From the NCBI GenBank assembly GCA_002419385.1, contig DIFZ01000066.1, positions 1 through 64,000 of the forward strand: 64,000 nt of DNA. The letters are read 5' to 3'. The translations under genes and the position numbers were made by a program. Under the pieces are notes generated by a model. It was not told where the DNA came from. It saw only the letters and a program-made list of their open reading frames with translations, and did no database searches. The DNA is from Geobacter sp. UBA5735. Lineage in GTDB: Bacteria; Desulfobacterota; Desulfuromonadia; Geobacterales; Geobacteraceae. Shown piece after piece: positions 52,309-61,478 of this stretch (positions are counted from its first letter, which is position 1; each line of letters opens with the position of its first letter).

Positions 52309-53229
52309 TCACGCTTCTCCGGGCAGTCCCTCGAAATGGGTCATGGACTTGAAACTCCGGTAGCGTTCCTCGATTTCCGGGTAGGTGAGGACTTTCAGAC
52401 GGTCGAGGCTGAAATTTTCCACCGTGAAGGAAGCCATGACGCTACCGAAAATGATAGCCTGGCGGATTCCTCCCTCGGTCAGGTTGCCGGTGTTCGCGAG
52501 ATACCCCATGAATCCTCCGGCAAAGGTATCGCCGGCACCGGTTGGATCGTACACGCTCTCCAGCGGATATGCCGGCGCAGCAAACACGGTTGAATCGGTA
52601 AACATCAGTACACCATACTCTCCCCGCTTGATGATCAGTGTTTTGACCCCCAGCGACAATATCGTGCGGGCAGATTTGACGAGGTTCGGTTCCTGTGACA
52701 GCTGGCGTGCCTCCGCATCGTTGATAATGAGGATATCGACCATGCCGATGACTTTCCGCAGCGCATCGGCTTTGGAAGAAATCCAGAAATTCATGGTGTC
52801 GCTGGCTACAATACGCGGCTTTTTCACCTGCCGCAGCACCTCCATCTGCAGATCCGGATCAATATTGGCGAGGAACAGGTATTCAGTATCGGCATATTCC
52901 GGAGGAATGCTCGGCCTGAACGACTCGAAGACATTCAGCTTTGTTTCGAGAGTCTGTGCATCATTGAGATCATAGCCGTAGCGGCCGGCCCAGGAAAAGG
53001 TCTTCCCCGAAGTCCTGGCCAACCCGCGCAGGTCGATAGTGCGCGAGATGAGGAAATCGGTATGTTCCTGCGGGAAGTCTTCACCCACGACCGCCACAAG
53101 ACTGACATCGGTAAAGAAACTGGCTGACGTGGAGAAATAGGTTGCGGAACCGCCGAGGACTTTTTCCACCTTCCCGAACGGAGTCTCAACTGAATCGAAC
53201 GCGACCGAGCCGACTACAAGTATACCCAT
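52309..53229 (-). CDS. PfkB-family sugar/nucleoside kinase
   Basis: The 306-residue kinase starts at the ATG at 53229 (GGGAG 9 bases before). It has the N-terminal LVVGSVAFDSVETPFG and GGSATYFS, and the C-terminal DPTGAGDTFAGGF with the catalytic Asp and anion hole. Its place 27 bases after mtnP suggests a role in nucleoside salvage, for example adenosine or ribose phosphorylation. The substrate cannot be read from the sequence. Confidence 0.85.
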   Translation of the reverse strand: MGILVVGSVAFDSVETPFGKVEKVLGGSATYFSTSASFFTDVSLVAVVGEDFPQEHTDFLISRTIDLRGLARTSGKTFSWAGRYGYDLNDAQTLETKLNVFESFRPSIPPEYADTEYLFLANIDPDLQMEVLRQVKKPRIVASDTMNFWISSKADALRKVIGMVDILIINDAEARQLSQEPNLVKSARTILSLGVKTLIIKRGEYGVLMFTDSTVFAAPAYPLESVYDPTGAGDTFAGGFMGYLANTGNLTEGGIRQAIIFGSVMASFTVENFSLDRLKVLTYPEIEERYRSFKSMTHFEGLPGEA

Positions 53230-53256
53230 GTGCATTTTCTCCCGGAAAAAGTGCTG

Positions 53257-54132
53257 TCACGACAGGTATCTGCCGGCCAGCAGATCCAGGTCGCGCTTCG
53301 CCTGATCCGTTATGGCCGATCTGTCAGTGATGATGGCATAACGCAGAGCGTCAGCGCAGCTGCAATTTCCGCCAGCGCTGATTCCGGCGACGACATTCCG
53401 GATAATGGCTTTCGCCGTGGTTACGTTCCTCGCTATGATAGCGAGTATAGCGTCCACCGAAACGTCGTCATGGGACGTATGCCAGCAATCGTAATCGGTT
53501 GCAAGCGCTATGACCCCATAGCAGAGCTCCGCCTCCCTGGCAAGCTTGGCCTCGGGAATATTGGTCATGCCGATGACCGAAACGCCGAAGGTCCGGTACA
53601 TGAGGGATTCCGCTCTCGTCGAGAAGGCCGGTCCTTCCATGCAGAGGTACGTCCCTCCCTGGTGCACTCGTGCTCCTGCCTTCTTCGCGGCTTCGGCGAT
53701 AATCGACGAGAGTTGGGCGCAGACGGGATCGGCGAACTGTACGTGGGCAACGATGCCGTTGCCGAAAAAGGTATTGATGCGTGAGCCGTTGGTGCGGTCT
53801 ATGAACTGGTCCGGGACAACGATATGTCCGGGTTCGATTTCCTCTTTCATGCTCCCTACGGCAGATACGGAAATCAGTCGCGTCACGCCCAGCTGTTTCA
53901 TGCCGTAGATATTTGCCCGGTAATTCACCTCGGACGGCAGCAGCCGGTGTCCCCGGCCGTGCCGGGGAAGAAAGGCAACCTTCACGCCATCCAGCCTGCC
54001 GGTGACGTAGCAATCAGACGGTTTGCCGAAAGGGGTATCCAGCGAGACGCTCTCCACCCCGGTCAGCCCTTCCATTTCATAGAGCCCGCTGCCGCCGATG
54101 ACCCCGAGCACGACTTCCTTCCGATCCACCAT
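53257..54132 (-). CDS. mtnP: S-methyl-5'-thioadenosine phosphorylase
   Basis: The 291-residue enzyme starts at the ATG at 54132 after GGAGAACTGAC. It has LGVIGGSGLYEMEGL, FLPRHGRGHRLLPSEVNYRANI, CMEGPAFSTRAES and the DYDCWHTSHDDVS end typical of MtnP. It cleaves methylthioadenosine, a by-product of polyamine and quorum-signal synthesis, to adenine and methylthioribose-1-phosphate. It heads a likely mtnP-pfkB-pilW-rodZ run. Purine nucleoside phosphorylase is the close alternative. Confidence 0.92.
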   Translation of the reverse strand: MVDRKEVVLGVIGGSGLYEMEGLTGVESVSLDTPFGKPSDCYVTGRLDGVKVAFLPRHGRGHRLLPSEVNYRANIYGMKQLGVTRLISVSAVGSMKEEIEPGHIVVPDQFIDRTNGSRINTFFGNGIVAHVQFADPVCAQLSSIIAEAAKKAGARVHQGGTYLCMEGPAFSTRAESLMYRTFGVSVIGMTNIPEAKLAREAELCYGVIALATDYDCWHTSHDDVSVDAILAIIARNVTTAKAIIRNVVAGISAGGNCSCADALRYAIITDRSAITDQAKRDLDLLAGRYLS

Positions 54133-54306
54133 GTCAGTTCTCCAGTTTCCCTCAAAGGGAGCAAGCTGTAAAGCGTCAAAGTGAAAAAAACCTGAATCCG
54201 TGATGCCTTCACGCCCGCGCCTGCGCGGAACGCCTCTTGTTTCTGCATTCCCGCGGCATGAGTCAGCCCGACGAAGGTCACCCGGCGTTAACGGCATGAA
54301 ACGACG

Positions 54307-55407
54307 TCAGCGACGATGGACCCCGGCATTCAGCGTGTCTCGGCGTTCAGACGTCACGGATTCAGGGGACAATGAGGCAGCGGCCTCATTCTCAAGCCTG
54401 GCGCGCAACTGGCCGCATGCAGCCGAAATGTCGCCCCCCCTGCTGGCACGGGTGATGACCGTGATGTTCTTGTCCAGCAGATGTTTGTGAAACCTGTCGA
54501 TCGATTCCTGTGCCGGGCTGCGGAACATGCACCCGTCGTACTCGTTGAACGGGATCAGGTTAACTTTGACCGGGATCCTGCGCAGGAGCTTCACCAATCG
54601 CTTCGCGTCATCCAGCGAATCATTGAGGTCCCTGATCATCACATACTCGATGGTGATCATGCGGCGGTTGGGCAGGGGAAATGCCCTGCAGGCGGCCAGC
54701 AGCACGTCCAGAGGGTATTTTCTGTTCACCGGCATCAACTGGTCCCGCTGGGCATCTGTCGTCGCATTCAGGGAAACGGCCAGGTTCACGGTTACCGCCC
54801 GGCCCAGCGCTTCCATTTCGGGAACCAGCCCTGAAGTGGAAACGGTAACGCGACGGTTGGAGATCTGGAATCCGTCGGGACATATCATGATCTTCAGGGC
54901 CCGCACCACATTGTCCAGATTGGCCAACGGCTCGCCCATCCCCATCAGGACGATATTGGTGACCGGATCGGTCTTTCTCACAGCACAGACCTGACCGACG
55001 ATCTCCCCGCAGCGCAGGTCCCGCTGCAGCTTGAAGCTTCCTGTCAGGCAGAACCTGCATCCCATGGCACAGCCCACCTGGGAGGAAACGCAGAGGGTCG
55101 CCCTCCCTTCATCAGGGATCAGCACCGATTCCACATGTGCACCGTCATCAAGCCGGAACAGGAATTTCTTGGTGCCGTCAGCAGACACCTCGGCCCGCAC
55201 CGGCTCCAGCACCCCGATCCGGGCCCTCGCGGCAAGCTCGGCACGAAAGTCCTTGGAAAGGTTGGTCATCTCGCCAAAGGATTCCGCTCCCTTCTGGTAT
55301 ATCCATTTGCAGATCTGCTTAGCACGATACCCTTCCTTTCCCATCCCCTGCAGAAAGGCAGTCAGCTCTTCAAGAGAAAAATCCTTTATGTCAACCACAT
55401 TATTCAT
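54307..55407 (-). CDS. rlmN: 23S rRNA/tRNA adenine-2 methyltransferase RlmN
   Basis: The 366-residue radical SAM enzyme methylates A2503 of 23S rRNA and A37 of some tRNAs. The cluster cysteines are Cys113, Cys117 and Cys120 in VGCAMGCRFC, and MGMGEPLAN follows. The mechanistic Cys near the C-terminus is in GGDISAACGQL. The start at 55407 lies only 10 bases after the T-run of the ndk terminator and has a poor ribosome binding site. Confidence 0.95.
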   Translation of the reverse strand: MNNVVDIKDFSLEELTAFLQGMGKEGYRAKQICKWIYQKGAESFGEMTNLSKDFRAELAARARIGVLEPVRAEVSADGTKKFLFRLDDGAHVESVLIPDEGRATLCVSSQVGCAMGCRFCLTGSFKLQRDLRCGEIVGQVCAVRKTDPVTNIVLMGMGEPLANLDNVVRALKIMICPDGFQISNRRVTVSTSGLVPEMEALGRAVTVNLAVSLNATTDAQRDQLMPVNRKYPLDVLLAACRAFPLPNRRMITIEYVMIRDLNDSLDDAKRLVKLLRRIPVKVNLIPFNEYDGCMFRSPAQESIDRFHKHLLDKNITVITRASRGGDISAACGQLRARLENEAAASLSPESVTSERRDTLNAGVHRR

Positions 55408-55417
55408 AATTCCGAAT

Positions 55418-55442
55418 AAAAAAGCCCTTCATTCAGAAGGGC
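55418..55442 (-). terminator. Rho-independent terminator after ndk, directly before rlmN
   Basis: On the minus strand GCCCTTC-TGAAT-GAAGGGC is followed by six T. The rlmN ATG begins 10 bases beyond the T-run. Confidence 0.85.
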
Positions 55443-55468
55443 CTTCGCCATGTCCGTCTCTCGTTTGC

Positions 55469-55882
55469 TTAAACGAGTTCCAGTCCGTTGAAAAAATAGG
55501 GGATCTCGAAGGCGGCCGACTCCGGAGAGTCCGAACCGTGCACGGAATTCTTTTCCAGGCTGACGCCGAAATCCTTCCTGATGGTGCCGGCTTCCGCTGC
55601 TTCCGGGTTGGTGGCTCCCATGAGTTTGCGCCATTCAGCAATCGCGCCGTCTTTCTCGAGCACCAACACAACCACCGGCCCGCTTGCCATAAAGGCGCAG
55701 AGATCCTTGAAAAACGGCCGTTCCCGGTGAACGTAATAGAAACCCATTGCCTGCTCCGTGGTAAGAAGAAGCCGTTTCATGCCGATGACTTTGAAACCGC
55801 CTGCTTCTATACGGTCGAGGATTTTGCCGGCAATGTTGCGTTGGACGGCGTCGGGTTTGATTATGGCGAAAGTTCGTTCCAT
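55469..55882 (-). CDS. ndk: Nucleoside diphosphate kinase
   Basis: The 137-residue enzyme starts at the ATG at 55882 after GGAGATACCC. It begins ERTFAIIKPDAVQRN and has the phospho-His115 in KNSVHGSDS. It equalises nucleoside triphosphate pools. The length is usual for bacterial Ndk. It is followed 26 bases later by a terminator. Confidence 0.97.
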   Translation of the reverse strand: MERTFAIIKPDAVQRNIAGKILDRIEAGGFKVIGMKRLLLTTEQAMGFYYVHRERPFFKDLCAFMASGPVVVLVLEKDGAIAEWRKLMGATNPEAAEAGTIRKDFGVSLEKNSVHGSDSPESAAFEIPYFFNGLELV

Positions 55883-56133
55883 GGGTATCTCCAATCTCGA
55901 GCGAAGTATGCGTTGAATCCTCGACCGGCGCCAGGTACCTGCCTTGACGCGCTGCTGCCGGCCAGTGCCGGCATTTCTTCTGCCCGCACAGCTGCATGCC
56001 TCCTTTCACGGCAGAGAAACAACCGGTTCAGGAGGCCAGGATGAGTCAACCTTATCTGTGCAGCAAGGATAAATGACTGTTCTTACTAACATTTATGGGC
56101 TTCTTTGTCAAGGGAATTCGGGGCGGGAACGCG

Positions 56134-56163
56134 AAAAGCCCGCAGATTTCTCCGCGGGCTTTT
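56134..56163. terminator. Terminator after the small lipoprotein gene
   Basis: AAAAGCCCGC / GCGGGCTTTT, a perfect 10-bp stem with a 10-base loop (56144-56153), ends in T-runs on both strands. It lies 24 bases beyond the stop of the lipoprotein gene. Confidence 0.85.
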
Positions 56164-56187
56164 CTTTGCATCAATGCAAAAGAGTGA

Positions 56188-56370
56188 TTACTTTGCTTCA
56201 GGAGCTGCAGCAGAAGACATGGGAGCCTGAGCTGCCTCAGGAGCCGGAGCCGGAGCGGCGGCCTCAGGAGCCGGTGCTGCCGGAGCTTCCTCTTTCTTCT
56301 TGCAACCAGCGGCAAAAGCCAGAGCGATAACCAGGCACAGAGCTAACGAGATCAGTTTTTTCATTGACAT
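56188..56370 (-). CDS. Small Ala/Pro-rich lipoprotein
   Basis: The 60-residue protein starts at the ATG at 56370 after AGAGGTGATT. A lipoprotein signal (KKLISLALCLVIALAFAAGC) ends at Cys22, then KKKEEAP and a low-complexity Ala/Pro/Glu tail follow. It is probably an abundant outer or inner membrane anchor protein of unknown function. It has a strong promoter and a terminator of its own, so it is monocistronic. Confidence 0.85.
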   Translation of the reverse strand: MSMKKLISLALCLVIALAFAAGCKKKEEAPAAPAPEAAAPAPAPEAAQAPMSSAAAPEAK

Positions 56371-56442
56371 AATCACCTCTTTTCTTTTTTGTGTACCAAA
56401 TTCGCGCAAGGCGCGTGGTTTTTCATACCCAAACAAAACGCG

Positions 56443-56470
56443 AATATACTATCTTCGATTTAAAAGTCAA
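56443..56470 (-). promoter_or_regulatory. Promoter of the small lipoprotein gene
   Basis: On the minus strand TTGACT, 16 bases, TATATT in AT-rich sequence; initiation near 56436 gives a 65-base leader. Confidence 0.6.
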
Positions 56471-56582
56471 GATTTTTTTGAACCGCAGGAAACATTTCCC
56501 TCCGAGACACGCGGGCAGAAACGTTACCAATGTCTTCCCGATTCGCTAACAAGCAGAAAATACGATACATTTCCGACAATCC

Positions 56583-56611
56583 TTGTCTCATCGATGCAAA
56601 TAGAGTATACG
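56583..56611 (+). promoter_or_regulatory. Candidate promoter of the AMMECR1 gene
   Basis: TTGTCT, 17 bases, TATACG. It lies 34 bases before the GTG start. Confidence 0.4.
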
Positions 56612-56644
56612 GTAATGATAGTTCGTCATTCAAAGGAGGGCTTC

Positions 56645-57193
56645 GTGGAAAAAAGCTTATCTCCAGCAGAACAGTCACAGTTGCTCAAGATAGCGCGAGA
56701 AGCCATAGTCGATGCCGTCACCGGCCGGTCGTCCCGTCCAAAAGCGACGGCGAACGGCAGCCTTCTTTTGAAACGAGGCTGTTTCGTCACCCTGCATCAG
56801 CACAGTCGCCTGCGGGGATGTATCGGCACGTTTTCGGCGGACAGACCTCTCCATGCGGCCGTGCGCGAAATGGCCGTCTCTGCTGCCACCCGGGACCCGA
56901 GGTTCTACCCGGTAAGTGCCGATGAGATCGAAGGCATCAGAATTGAAATTTCAGTCCTCTCACCGCTCAAGAAGATAGCTTCCGTTGACGAAATCCAGGT
57001 CGGCGTCCATGGACTGTATATCGAGAAAAATTTTTTCCACGGTGTGCTCCTCCCCCAGGTCGCGACGGAACAGGGCTGGGACAGGACAACCTTTCTCAGC
57101 CAGACCTGTCTCAAGGCCGGCCTGGACAAGGACGCCTGGCAGAGCGAAGCGGACATCTACGTCTTCAGCGCGCAGGTGTTTGGAGAGCACTGA
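56645..57193 (+). CDS. AMMECR1-domain protein
   Basis: The 182-residue protein starts at GTG (56645) after AAAGGAGGGCTTC; the longer frame has no such site. It contains the AMMECR1 hallmark LRGCIGTF, then LHAAVREMAVSAATRDPRF and GVLLPQVATEQGWDRTTFLSQTCLKAGL. In many bacteria AMMECR1 is linked with Memo and radical SAM proteins; here neither is adjacent. Its biochemical role is unknown. Confidence 0.9.
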   Translation: MEKSLSPAEQSQLLKIAREAIVDAVTGRSSRPKATANGSLLLKRGCFVTLHQHSRLRGCIGTFSADRPLHAAVREMAVSAATRDPRFYPVSADEIEGIRIEISVLSPLKKIASVDEIQVGVHGLYIEKNFFHGVLLPQVATEQGWDRTTFLSQTCLKAGLDKDAWQSEADIYVFSAQVFGEH

Positions 57194-57258
57194 CACGCAG
57201 GCATTTCCCGCGAGCGTTGCCGGCAGGACACCGTCGCGCAGCATGGCCGGCAAACCGG

Positions 57259-58566
57259 TCAATCCCCTTTTGCGGCCCACTTCTCCAGCATGTCGGTCGT
57301 TACCGACTTCGGGCGCTCGATGGGATAGCCGAGCGCCCGGTCCCAGATGATGTTGGCCAGCACGCCGATCGCCCTCCCCACACCGAAGAGAACAGTATAG
57401 AAATCGTAGTCGGTGATGCCGTAATACCAGTGTATGACGCCGGATTGGGCATCGAGGTTGGGCCAGGGATCCTTCGCCTTGCCATGTTCCATGAGAATCG
57501 GCGGCGCCACCTTGTAAATCATGTTCACCACCTTGAACAGCTCGTAATCAGGCAGGAATTTCTCACAGAACTCCTTGAGCGCGGTATAGCGGGGGTCTGT
57601 CTTGCGAAGAACCGCGTGTCCATAGCCCGGGATAACCTGCCCGCTGTTCAGGGTATCCCACAGGAACCTGCTGAGGTCGGCTTCGGTCGGCACCTCTCCT
57701 CCCAGATGGTGCAGCACACCCTGAATCCAGCGGAGAACCTCCTGGTTGGCAAGCCCGTGGAGCGGACCGGCAAGGCCGTTGATTCCGGCAGACAGGCTGT
57801 AGTAGGCATCCGAGAGGGCCGAAGCCACCAGGTGGGTTGCGTGGGACGCGACATTCCCCGATTCATGGTCGGAATGGAGGATGAACGTCATGCGCGCCGC
57901 GTCGTCATAGGGCCGGGGAATACCCATCATGTGGGCGAAGTTGCCGCCGATGTCCAGGTATTTCCCGCCGGGGATGAAGGTATCTGACCGGTATTTCATG
58001 CGGTAAATGTAGGCGGCGATTGCCGGCAGCCGGGCAAGAAGGTTGCAGCTGTCTTCATACATGGGATCCCAGTAATCCCGTTTTTTCATCCCTTCGGAAT
58101 ACTTCCTGGCGAAGACGGACTCCCGCTGCATCGACAGGATTGCAGTCGAAAACATGGTCATGGGATGGGTGTCCCGGGGCATGGCGCGCAGGACGTCGAA
58201 CACGTAGCGCGGAACCTGGGAACGCAGGCTGAAATCCTCGACCACGGCAAGCGTCTCTTCCATGGAAGGAATCTCACCCGTCAGGAGAAAATACCAGAAA
58301 CCTTCCACATAGGGATATTCGCATCCCGGAACATTGGGCAGCGCATCGAATGTCTCCCGGATGGTCTTTCCCCTGAAACGAATCCCTTCATACGGGTCGA
58401 GCGACGAAATATCGGTCACGAGGCACTTGACGTCACGGACGCCACCGATGCACTGGCCGATCGTAACCTGGTCGATAACCACATCACGATGGTTCTTGAG
58501 GAGTGCGGAGGTGCGGGTCCGGTGGGCGAGAATTTTCTCCAGGAGCTTTTCCTTCAGCGTCATCAT
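57259..58566 (-). CDS. gltA: Citrate synthase (eukaryote-like)
   Basis: The 435-residue enzyme condenses acetyl-CoA and oxaloacetate. It matches the long, eukaryote-like class known from Geobacter: LSMQRESVFARKYSEGMKKRDYWDPMYEDSCNLLARLPAIAAYIYR, FILHSDHESGNVASHATHLV, GLAGPLHGLANQEVL and VIPGYGHAVLRKTDPR with catalytic His and Asp residues. AAGGAGAGTCTTTGC precedes the ATG pair at 58566/58563. An M24 peptidase gene follows upstream on the same strand. Confidence 0.95.
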   Translation of the reverse strand: MMTLKEKLLEKILAHRTRTSALLKNHRDVVIDQVTIGQCIGGVRDVKCLVTDISSLDPYEGIRFRGKTIRETFDALPNVPGCEYPYVEGFWYFLLTGEIPSMEETLAVVEDFSLRSQVPRYVFDVLRAMPRDTHPMTMFSTAILSMQRESVFARKYSEGMKKRDYWDPMYEDSCNLLARLPAIAAYIYRMKYRSDTFIPGGKYLDIGGNFAHMMGIPRPYDDAARMTFILHSDHESGNVASHATHLVASALSDAYYSLSAGINGLAGPLHGLANQEVLRWIQGVLHHLGGEVPTEADLSRFLWDTLNSGQVIPGYGHAVLRKTDPRYTALKEFCEKFLPDYELFKVVNMIYKVAPPILMEHGKAKDPWPNLDAQSGVIHWYYGITDYDFYTVLFGVGRAIGVLANIIWDRALGYPIERPKSVTTDMLEKWAAKGD

Positions 58567-58621
58567 GCAAAGACTCTCCTTCGGCCAGGGGATTCTGTCG
58601 GGGGGTTCGGGCCTGCTTGAC

Positions 58622-59818
58622 TCACAGAAGCGTTATTTCTTCCTTTGAGAACGTCAGCTGCTCAAGACCCTGACCGGAAAGGTGGAATGTGTTCTCGATG
58701 CCCACCGCACCCACACCGGGGAACACGAGTTTCGGTTCGAAGGCGAAAGCCATCCCGGCCTCCAGGGGTATGTCATTGAAGCCGCGGGCAATGAACGGGT
58801 ACTCGTCGATCTCTATGCCCACTCCATGACCCACGAATGAAACCTGTGAGCCTTTGTACCCCATGAAATGGTCACCATGCCCCTGCTGGAGGGCACGTGC
58901 CAGACAGGCATCGTAGACATCCCCCCACGTGACCCCTGGCCGTGCCAGTTCGGTCATCATCCGCTGGACCGCCAGCATGTCGCGATGGCCGGCCTGCAGG
59001 TAATCCGGAAGCTCTCCCAGGGCAAACACCCGTGTCTGGTCCACCAGGTACCCGTCGCAACTGCCCGCGAAGTCTACGATGATGGGCTCACCCGGCGCGA
59101 TCCGGCTCATGCCGCATCCCTGGCCGAAACTGGGATGGAGGCCGGCGCCGCCCAGGGGTGTATCGGTGTAGGCCGGCACCGCGCCGTCGGCGCCGGAAAA
59201 GGTATGGCCGAAAATCATCTCGCCGTTGAAAACCCGCATCCGTATGTTCCCCAGGTGACCCGCCAACCGGGCAGTGTATTCAAGCTCCGCGGCAAGCTCC
59301 AGATCGGTCATGCCTTCCCGGATCACCTCGCAGGCCCGACGGTAGACCTTGTCCACCTGGAGAGCCGCATCCCGCATGATCTCCAGCTCGTAACCGGACT
59401 TGATCATCCGCACCCGCCGTATCAGTGGGGTCGCGTCCGAGATCACGGCAGCAGGAAAAGCTTTCCGGTAACGATCGTAGAACAGCACCGGCAGCACATC
59501 CAGTTCCATGCCGATCCGTTTCGGCTCCTTCAAACCATAGCCTGACAGGATGCCGGGGATCTCCCGCATCGACGAAAAGGGAACGATCTCGGCCAGGGCC
59601 GACTCATTCCGGGCGCGCCCCACTTCGCGCCGCACCATGTAAACAGGCTCGCCCTCGTTCGGAACATAGAGACATCCCGACTGTATGGTGCCGGTAAAAT
59701 AAAACAGATCCGCATTCTGGAGGACGATGACCGCATCCAGCCCTTCGGCGGCCATCAGCCCCTGCAGTTTGCGCAACCGCGCATCCAGTTCGCTTTTCGG
59801 TGTCAGTCGCTCGTCCAT
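58622..59818 (-). CDS. M24-family metallopeptidase (Xaa-Pro peptidase-like)
   Basis: The 398-residue protein starts at the ATG at 59818. It has a creatinase N-domain (15-145) and a pita-bread catalytic domain. Metal ligands are the two Asp in VDFAGSCDGYLVDQTR, His in GHGVGIEIDEYPF, and Glu in FAFEPK and GIENTF. It starts two bases after the acyl-CoA synthetase stop and ends 55 bases before citrate synthase. It probably cleaves Xaa-Pro dipeptides. Confidence 0.88.
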   Translation of the reverse strand: MDERLTPKSELDARLRKLQGLMAAEGLDAVIVLQNADLFYFTGTIQSGCLYVPNEGEPVYMVRREVGRARNESALAEIVPFSSMREIPGILSGYGLKEPKRIGMELDVLPVLFYDRYRKAFPAAVISDATPLIRRVRMIKSGYELEIMRDAALQVDKVYRRACEVIREGMTDLELAAELEYTARLAGHLGNIRMRVFNGEMIFGHTFSGADGAVPAYTDTPLGGAGLHPSFGQGCGMSRIAPGEPIIVDFAGSCDGYLVDQTRVFALGELPDYLQAGHRDMLAVQRMMTELARPGVTWGDVYDACLARALQQGHGDHFMGYKGSQVSFVGHGVGIEIDEYPFIARGFNDIPLEAGMAFAFEPKLVFPGVGAVGIENTFHLSGQGLEQLTFSKEEITLL

Positions 59819-59819
59819 G

Positions 59820-61478
59820 TCAGACAGTCTCCCCCGCATCCTCCAGTTGCAGCTCGCGAATGGCCATTTCGCGCAGCTTGAACTTCTGGATCTTGCCCGA
59901 AGCCGTCATGGGATAGGAATCGACGAACTTCACGTACTTGGGTATTTTATAATTGGCAATCCTGCCCTTGCAGAAATCCCTGACTTCATCCTCAGTCATC
60001 TCCATCCCCTTTTTCACGACGATCGCCGCCATGACCTGCTCACCGAATTTCCGGTCGGGAACGCCATAGACCTGAACATCGGAAACCTTCGGATGGGTGT
60101 AGAGAAATTCCTCGATCTCCTTTGGATAGATGTTTTCGCCGCCGCGAATGATCATGTTCTTGATCCTGCCGGTGATCTTGCAGTAACCGTTCTCGTCCAT
60201 GACCGCCAGGTCCCCGGTATGCAGCCAGCCGTCTGCATCGATAACCTTGGCAGTCTCTTCCGGCATCTTGTAGTAGCCCTTCATGACCATGTAGCCCCGG
60301 GCGCACAGTTCGCCCTGCTTGCCCGGAGGGAGCGCGGCTCCGGTTTCGATGTCGATTATTTTCACCTCTGCGCCTGGCAGGGCCCGTCCAACGGTTGCGA
60401 CCCGCAATTCAATCGAGTCTTCGGTACGGGTCTGGGTAATCCCTGGAGATGACTCGGTCTGGCCGTAGACACTGGTGATCTCCGTCATGTGCATGTCGTT
60501 CACGGCCCTTTTCATCACCTCGATAGGGCAGACCGAACCGGCCATGATGCCGGTGCGAAGGCTGGCAAGATCGAACTTGTCGAAATCGGGATGTTCGAGC
60601 TCGGCGATGAACATGGTCGGAACACCATGGACAGCGGTGCAACGCTCCTGTTCGATTGCCTGGAGCACCTGCAGGGGATTGAAGGTTACGATCGGCACCA
60701 TGGCGGTACCATGGGTGACGCTGGCCATGACCGCGAGCACGCTGCCGAAGCAGTGGAAGAACGGAACGGGGATGCAGAGCCGGTCCTTTTCCGTGAACTT
60801 CATGCACTCGCCGATATAGAAGCCGTTGTTCGTCAGATTATAGTGGGTCAGCATTACCCCTTTCGGGAAGCCGGTCGTTCCGGACGTATACTGCATTTGG
60901 ATGACATCATGAATGTCGATACTCCGTTCGATCTCCCTCAGTTCCTCGTCGGATACGGCATCCGCCAAAGCGTAGAGATCATTAAAATTGAGGGTTCCGG
61001 CAGGCGTTTCCTCGCCGATGTAGACAACCTGCTTCAAACAGGGGACCACTTCACTGCGCAGCGTCCCGGGCGCTGAGTTTCGCACCTCGGGGACCACTTC
61101 GTAAAGGGTCTCCATGTAATCGATGTCCTTGAAACCCTTGACCAGGAACAGGTAGCCCGAATCCGACTGCTTGAGAATATATTCGAGCTCTGATGTACGA
61201 TAGCTGGTATTGACGGTAACCAGAACAGCCCCGATTTTTGCCGTGGCAAACGAGAGGATGACCCACTCGGGAACATTGGTGGCCCAGATCGAGACGTGAT
61301 CACCCTTTTTCACTCCCAGCTTCAGAAGTCCTTTCGCAACCCGGCGGCAGACCTCGTTGAACTCGAGGTAGGAGTAGCGCAGGCCGCGATCCACGTAGAC
61401 CAGAGCGTCATTGCCCGGAAAACGCTCCGCCATCTGGTCCAGCAAACCACCAATGGTAATCTCAAGATTATTCGACAT
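59820..61478 (-). CDS. Acyl-CoA synthetase (AMP-forming)
   Basis: The 552-residue ligase has YTSGTTGFPKGV, the GQTESSPGITQTR adenylate motif, GWLHTGDLAVMDENGY and the C-terminal lysine in MTASGKIQKFKLRE. It most resembles medium/long-chain fatty acyl-CoA synthetases. GGGGAGGTCTG precedes the ATG. It leads the ACS-M24-gltA run and has inverted repeats upstream that may bind a fatty-acid regulator. Chain length is not determined. Confidence 0.9.
   Translation of the reverse strand: MSNNLEITIGGLLDQMAERFPGNDALVYVDRGLRYSYLEFNEVCRRVAKGLLKLGVKKGDHVSIWATNVPEWVILSFATAKIGAVLVTVNTSYRTSELEYILKQSDSGYLFLVKGFKDIDYMETLYEVVPEVRNSAPGTLRSEVVPCLKQVVYIGEETPAGTLNFNDLYALADAVSDEELREIERSIDIHDVIQMQYTSGTTGFPKGVMLTHYNLTNNGFYIGECMKFTEKDRLCIPVPFFHCFGSVLAVMASVTHGTAMVPIVTFNPLQVLQAIEQERCTAVHGVPTMFIAELEHPDFDKFDLASLRTGIMAGSVCPIEVMKRAVNDMHMTEITSVYGQTESSPGITQTRTEDSIELRVATVGRALPGAEVKIIDIETGAALPPGKQGELCARGYMVMKGYYKMPEETAKVIDADGWLHTGDLAVMDENGYCKITGRIKNMIIRGGENIYPKEIEEFLYTHPKVSDVQVYGVPDRKFGEQVMAAIVVKKGMEMTEDEVRDFCKGRIANYKIPKYVKFVDSYPMTASGKIQKFKLREMAIRELQLEDAGETV

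Noticed and set aside
55956..55973. Hairpin TGCCGGC-CAGT-GCCGGCA upstream of ndk
   Set aside because: It has only a short T-rich tail on the strand where no gene ends, and chance GC hairpins are common here.
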